In this document: piece by piece, positions 44,390 to 48,171 of the stretch
Layout of the letters: each line of letters starts with the position of its first letter
How positions within the stretch are numbered: the stretch's first letter is position 1
Source: Mesostigma viride
Taxonomy: Eukaryota > Streptophyta > Mesostigmatophyceae > Mesostigmatales > Mesostigmataceae
Assembly: GCA_009746045.1 (NCBI GenBank)
Contig: RPFO01000753.1
Coordinates: 1-48,171 of the forward strand
Direction of reading: 5' to 3'
Length of the DNA: 48,171 nt
Position numbers and translations under genes: made by a program
Notes under the pieces: generated by a model
What the model was told of the DNA's origin: nothing
Database searches by the model: none
What the model saw: the letters and a program-made list of their open reading frames with translations, nothing else

Positions 44390-45346
44390 CCGCGTCGAGC
44401 CCGTAGCGCCTGCCGCAGTTGCCGCCGAACCCGTGGAACACGTCGTAGATGTACGTCAACGTGCGTAGGCAGAACACGCAGCAGTTGCTCCTCATCCAGC
44501 TGTGGAGGCACTCGCGCGGGTTGGCGGCCATGCGCTCCATCTGTTTCTCCATGCCCGACGTCCACCCGGCCGTTTTGTACACCGTGCCATCCTTCATCGC
44601 CACCAGGATGGTCTGGGTGTACCGCCATCGCTTGAAGTCGTACTTGAACCCCCACATGTTTCCCAAGCTGTCGAGAGAGAACAAGATGATGAGAGGGCCG
44701 AGATGCGAGCTCGCATCCTCCATCAGCCGAGCGGGCATGTACACGCAGCCGTACCCCACAGGGGCGATCACACGCCTGTTGGCGCGAAACCCCGCGTTCA
44801 GAATGGTGGCGAGCTGGTTGGCGCCCTGGCACGCGAGGGGAGGGGGGAGCAGCCCAGCTGCGTGGGGAGGGTGAGGGTGTGGGTACTCCCCTTGGAGCCA
44901 AAGAGGGTGAATGCGACCTCGTTGGCGCCCGGGCCGCAAGGAAACATCCACTCCAGGACACTCTTCAGCTCCAGAAAGGCCTTCTCCACGCGGATGAATC
45001 TCCTGTCGTTGACCAGGAAAGAGGTGGGGGTCTTCCTCTCAGCCAGGTGGAGCACGCTCTTGATGGTTTCCTTCAAACGCCTCACCACCCCACCCTGGTA
45101 GGCCCTGAAACTGCTCTCATCCCTCCCCATGAGCGGGTGAGACATGCACTTGATCAACTGAAACGCGGCCGAAAACTCCGACACGACCCCTTTGAAGAGG
45201 GCCTTGTTGAGTGCCATAGTCATGGCAGCATCCTGCAGGGGCATCTTGGAGAGAACATCATTGAGCACTTCTTGTGGAAGATCTTCTAGCCTCTTCCCTG
45301 CCTCTGCCACTTCCTGCTGCCTCCCCCCCTTGCTTGGATGCTGCAT
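44376..45346 (-). CDS. F-box-like protein (one frameshift)
   Basis: About 323 residues starting MQHPSKGGRQQEVAEAGKRL. A good F-box pattern follows: LEDLPQEVLNDVLSKMPLQD, then helices with LNKALFKGVV. The middle is helical. The frame changes near 44845 in a G run by one lost base, and the C-terminus reads ANQLATILNAGFRANRRVIA, MWGFKYDFKRWRYTQTILVA and ends with GGNCGRRYGLDAVMGE. F-box proteins recruit substrates to ubiquitin ligases. Codon use near its start is less GC-rich than in the other viral genes and blends into the island to its right. Confidence 0.6.
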
Positions 45347-46190
45347 CCTTGCCAGCTGCTGCTACCAGGTCAGGAAGGATGGATAGCACAAGGAAATACA
45401 CCCCAGTCACCAGCACTGCTATGTCAAGCTTGGATGTGGCTCTGTGGGCACCTGAGAAAATGACCAAGGCCTTCACTGGGGTGCTGTCAGCCTTAAAATC
45501 TGAGAGCAACACAAAGGGTAGCAGCTGGGAAAATAGGAAGGTAGCTGAGGTGAGTGAATCTGTGGCAAAAGCCTTGTCCATGGCATCTATAGTAGGGGGC
45601 ATACTTTTTTTCATGTTGCCGGCGTTAGCGGCAGGCGCGGGAGAGACGCGGCGGTTATCAGAAAAATGCAGGGTCGGCGGCAGGTTACGAAAAGTCGGCC
45701 GAGACTCCATGGCTATCGGGCCTTTGCCGGGGAGTTATTAAAATTCTGCCAGGATTCCGTGGCGCGGGGGGCAGTCCCGTGGAGTTACCAGAAGTTGGCC
45801 GACAGCACGGTGCGTGCATGCATGGGGCGCGGCGTCGGAGTTCCCTCAAGTTTCCCGCCAGTCCGGAACGCGTGCCGCGGTGCCGGCGGTTACCGAAAGT
45901 TTCCCGCGAGTTCGCCGGCAAATCTGGGCCACAAACGAGGCGCTGTGGCGGGATTTGCGCCGTTTGCGCGCGGCCACCCCCGCACAACCGGCAGGATACC
46001 GCGTTCACGCCGGAGCTACGAGGATTTATGGGAAATTTGCCCCCCACCTGGCCATCTCTCACAAGCTGAAAGCCTCATGGCACCTCCCAACCAGTGGCAA
46101 GAATGCACCTTGTTACCATGTGATTTTCGCATCTCGGCCGGTGTTCGACTAAAAGGGCCAGGTTTTTCTGTGTCCACTACATAGAAAACC
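45347..46190. other. Intergenic island of unlike composition
   Basis: 844 bases between two divergent genes. The left part (to about 45620) has a lower GC content and tgg/cag-rich codons; a minus-strand frame at 45258-45614 with two hydrophobic segments could be a host exon remnant, but I do not call it. The right part is a GC-rich block with degenerate GTTACC-type motifs about 50 bases apart and two TTTCCCGC sites. It resembles the GC-rich blocks around the inverted repeat at 20318-21130 and probably acts as a divergent promoter. Confidence 0.6.
45851..45907. promoter_or_regulatory. Two E2F-like sites TTTCCCGC
   Basis: Exact TTTCCCGC at 45851-45858 and 45900-45907, 49 bases apart, upstream of the D5 helicase start at 46191 and of the F-box start on the other strand. 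E2F factors drive S-phase genes in plants, algae and animals. A regulatory role is inferred. Confidence 0.3.
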
Positions 46191-48171
46191 ATGGCTGGAA
46201 AGAAGAAGCTGTCACATCACCAATCCAGGGGTGCAGGTGACAGCCCCTCCTCCCCCACCATGGAGGGCAGGGCATCCAAAAAGTCAAAGTTTGTGGATGA
46301 TGCTGCTGAGGAGTCATCTGATGAGGAGGGCAACAAGGGAGGGGAGGAGAGTGAGGATTTTTCGCCGGAAAACTCGCAAGACAGGGGATTTATTGATGAT
46401 CAGCATGTGGACCACCCTCCTGTCATGCCCAACCCTGCCACTGTGTTCCCAGATGATGATGATGAGGAGGAGGAGGATATGGAGGAGGAGGAGGAGGGCC
46501 CCACACCACCTCCAGAGGAGGAGGAGGAGGAGGAGGAGGCTGCTGGTGATGGTGGAGTGGATGGAGCAGCTGGAGCTCCTAGTATTGGGTCGCAGCCGGC
46601 GGGATACGACGACCTGAAGGCCTTCAGGAACCTTCTGGCCGACCCGGAGGGGATGATCACCTTCATCACCGACTGCAAGACCTTCTCGGAGGAGCGGATC
46701 ATGGAAATCGCGCGCATGCTCAAGGTCGGCATCGTGGAGGCCCACCCCGCGTGCATCATGGAGGACATCTTCAAGCTGTACAAGCCAGAGCTCAACCCCT
46801 TCGGCGACGAGGACGACGACGCGCGCCACGCCACCTGCTGGAAGTACGTGAACTGCTGCGACTCCGTCCCGCTCGTCTACGAGGCCCTCAACAAGAGCAA
46901 CCTGGCGGTCATGTCAAGGCTGCACGGCCTCGTCGCGCAGATGGAGGAGGTGGGACCCACCGAACTCGTGGGTGATGTCACCGATGCCGTGGGGCGCGTC
47001 TTCACCATGCGTGAGGCGGTCTGCTGCATCCTCGAGGCCCGGCTGCCCCAGAGGGAGAGGGAGAGCCTGCTCCTCTCCAAGCTGATCGTGCGGCTCTCCC
47101 ACGGGAGCGCCGAGCTCAACGATCTGCACAGGCTCATGGTCATCCTCACAGCACACTGGCACCACATGGGCTACAGGAAGGGGGAGGAGGACAGCGACGA
47201 CGGGGTCTACGTCCGCGAGTTCACGCCCGAGGGCCACGACACCCACTACTGGAAGAAGGTAACCACCATCAAGAAGTGGGTGCGCGAGATGACCAGTCCG
47301 GAGTACCCCATCCCGTGGAAGATCTGCCAGAGGGATGGCAGCACGTGCAAGAAGGCCACCGAGCACATCATGGAGTCGGCGCCGGCCGCCTTCCCCGTCC
47401 GCCCCAAGGACCGCCACGTGTTCGCCTTCCGCAACGGCATATACCGCGCCGACACGGACGAGTTCTTCCCCTACGACGGCCCGCGCAAGCTCCCCAGCGA
47501 CGTGGGGGCGTGCCGGTACTTTCCGGATGCCCATGTGCCCCCGAGTTCTTCGAGGAGGGCGCGTTCCGGGGCGAGTTCGAGGACGGAGAGTGGGTCGACA
47601 TCCCCTGCGAGCCGGTGTCCACCGTACTGGAGTTCCAGGGCTACTCGCGCAACGTGCAGAAGACCTTCTGGGCACTCGCGATCGGTCGCATGCTCTACAA
47701 CCTCAAGGAGCTGGACATGTTCGAGGTCATGGTCTTCCTCAAGGGCATGGCGGGGTCGGGCAAGTCCACGCTCATCAACATCATGAACCTCATCTACGGG
47801 CCGGAGGTGGGCGTGCTGTCCAACAACATCGAGAGCATGTTCGGACTGTCCAAGCTCAAGGACAAGTACGCCAACATCACCGTGGAGATCGACGAGCGGT
47901 TCAAGCTCACCCAGAGCGACTGGCTGTCCATGGTCAGCGGGGAGCGCATCTCCATGGCCGTCAAGCACGGCGACCCCATCACCGAGGACTGGCGCCCCCC
48001 CCTGCTGGCCGCCGGGAACAAGATGTTCTGGACCTCGGACAACGCCAGCCAGATCAGCCGCCGCCTCGTGCTCTTCCCGTTCGACAAGAAGCCCGAGGAG
48101 CCCGACGCCACGCTGGCCCACCGGATGAAGGCCAACGTCGCGGCCATCATCGTGAAGGGCAACCGCGCGTC
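46191..48171 (+). CDS. D5: D5-type superfamily 3 helicase (3' truncated, one frameshift)
   Basis: The frame runs off the right edge. Residues 1-135 are low complexity: basic, then long Asp/Glu and Pro runs, in codons unlike the rest. A helical region (ITFITDCKTFSEERIMEIAR) and a D5_N-like region (VFAFRNGIYRADTDEFFPYD) follow. After one lost base near 47538 (run of C) comes the helicase core: Walker A GMAGSGKST at 47744-47770, Walker B region ITVEIDERF, and the sensor-like LLAAGNKM with SRRLVLFPF. SF3 helicases unwind viral DNA during replication. No primase domain of the archaeo-eukaryotic type is visible ahead of the helicase, although D5 proteins often carry one. Confidence 0.85.

Noticed and set aside
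45258-45614. Minus-strand hydrophobic frame upstream of the F-box gene
   Set aside because: It has two hydrophobic segments but lies in low-complexity DNA of foreign composition, has a comparable frame on the other strand, and does not join the F-box gene by the one-base loss seen elsewhere.
1330-47540. Programmed ribosomal frameshifting as the explanation for the many frame breaks
   Set aside because: The breaks occur in over a dozen unrelated genes and up to three times in one gene, with no shared slippery heptamer. Base loss in G/C runs explains them more simply.

Overview
The window is a piece of a large nucleocytoplasmic DNA virus genome (Nucleocytoviricota), either from free virus or integrated in a eukaryotic chromosome. 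Hallmark genes are the 3' end of the major capsid protein (1-471), a sliding clamp (PCNA, 2577-3356), late transcription factors of the VLTF3 (4769-5893) and VLTF2 (36020-36757) types, and a D5-type superfamily 3 helicase running off the right edge (46191-48171). Coding is dense, GC-rich and on both strands, with short intergenic gaps. The family within the phylum, and the host, cannot be fixed from this window alone.

Layout. 1-19240 is viral core and accessory sequence: capsid, a LysM protein, PCNA, a BRO-type protein, VLTF3, a KilA-N/nuclease protein, a multidomain protein of about 1590 residues with an OTU protease domain, a cytosine-C5 DNA methyltransferase, a lectin-fold protein, a second BRO-type protein, a small Cys/His protein and a second KilA-N/nuclease protein. 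19241-22017 is a 2.8 kb non-coding island: a 158-bp tandem array, an 813-bp inverted repeat with 321-bp arms around an AT-rich core and outward-facing TATAAATA boxes, and a 79-bp tandem array. 22018-24394 holds three unknown genes. 24449-33427 is a NifS-type cysteine desulfurase gene split by a complete Ty1/copia-like LTR retrotransposon (24697-32524) with 617-bp LTRs that read as identical and a 5-bp target duplication. 33484-45346 is again dense viral sequence: a second OTU protein, VLTF2, a large AT-hook protein, an HNH-like protein, several conserved unknowns, a RING/TRAF-type protein, and myristoylated, membrane and F-box proteins. 45347-46590 is a second island of unlike composition that lies between the F-box gene and the D5 helicase and supplies the helicase's first codons.

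How the genes fit together. Replication (PCNA, D5 helicase), late transcription (VLTF2, VLTF3) and virion (capsid; possibly the LysM, lectin-fold and AT-hook proteins) functions are represented. A second theme is control of host ubiquitin: two OTU proteases, a RING/TRAF protein and one or two F-box proteins. A third is DNA-binding accessory families (BRO, KilA-N, zinc-motif proteins), several present as paralogs.

Data caution. Many genes are broken by single-base shifts. Wherever I could follow the frame, the shift has the sign of a one-base deletion, and most fall in runs of G or C. Frames stay open on both sides without stop codons. This looks more like homopolymer undercalling in a long-read assembly than gene decay, and I annotate these as single genes spanning the shift. 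The split of the desulfurase gene by the retrotransposon is a real structural break.
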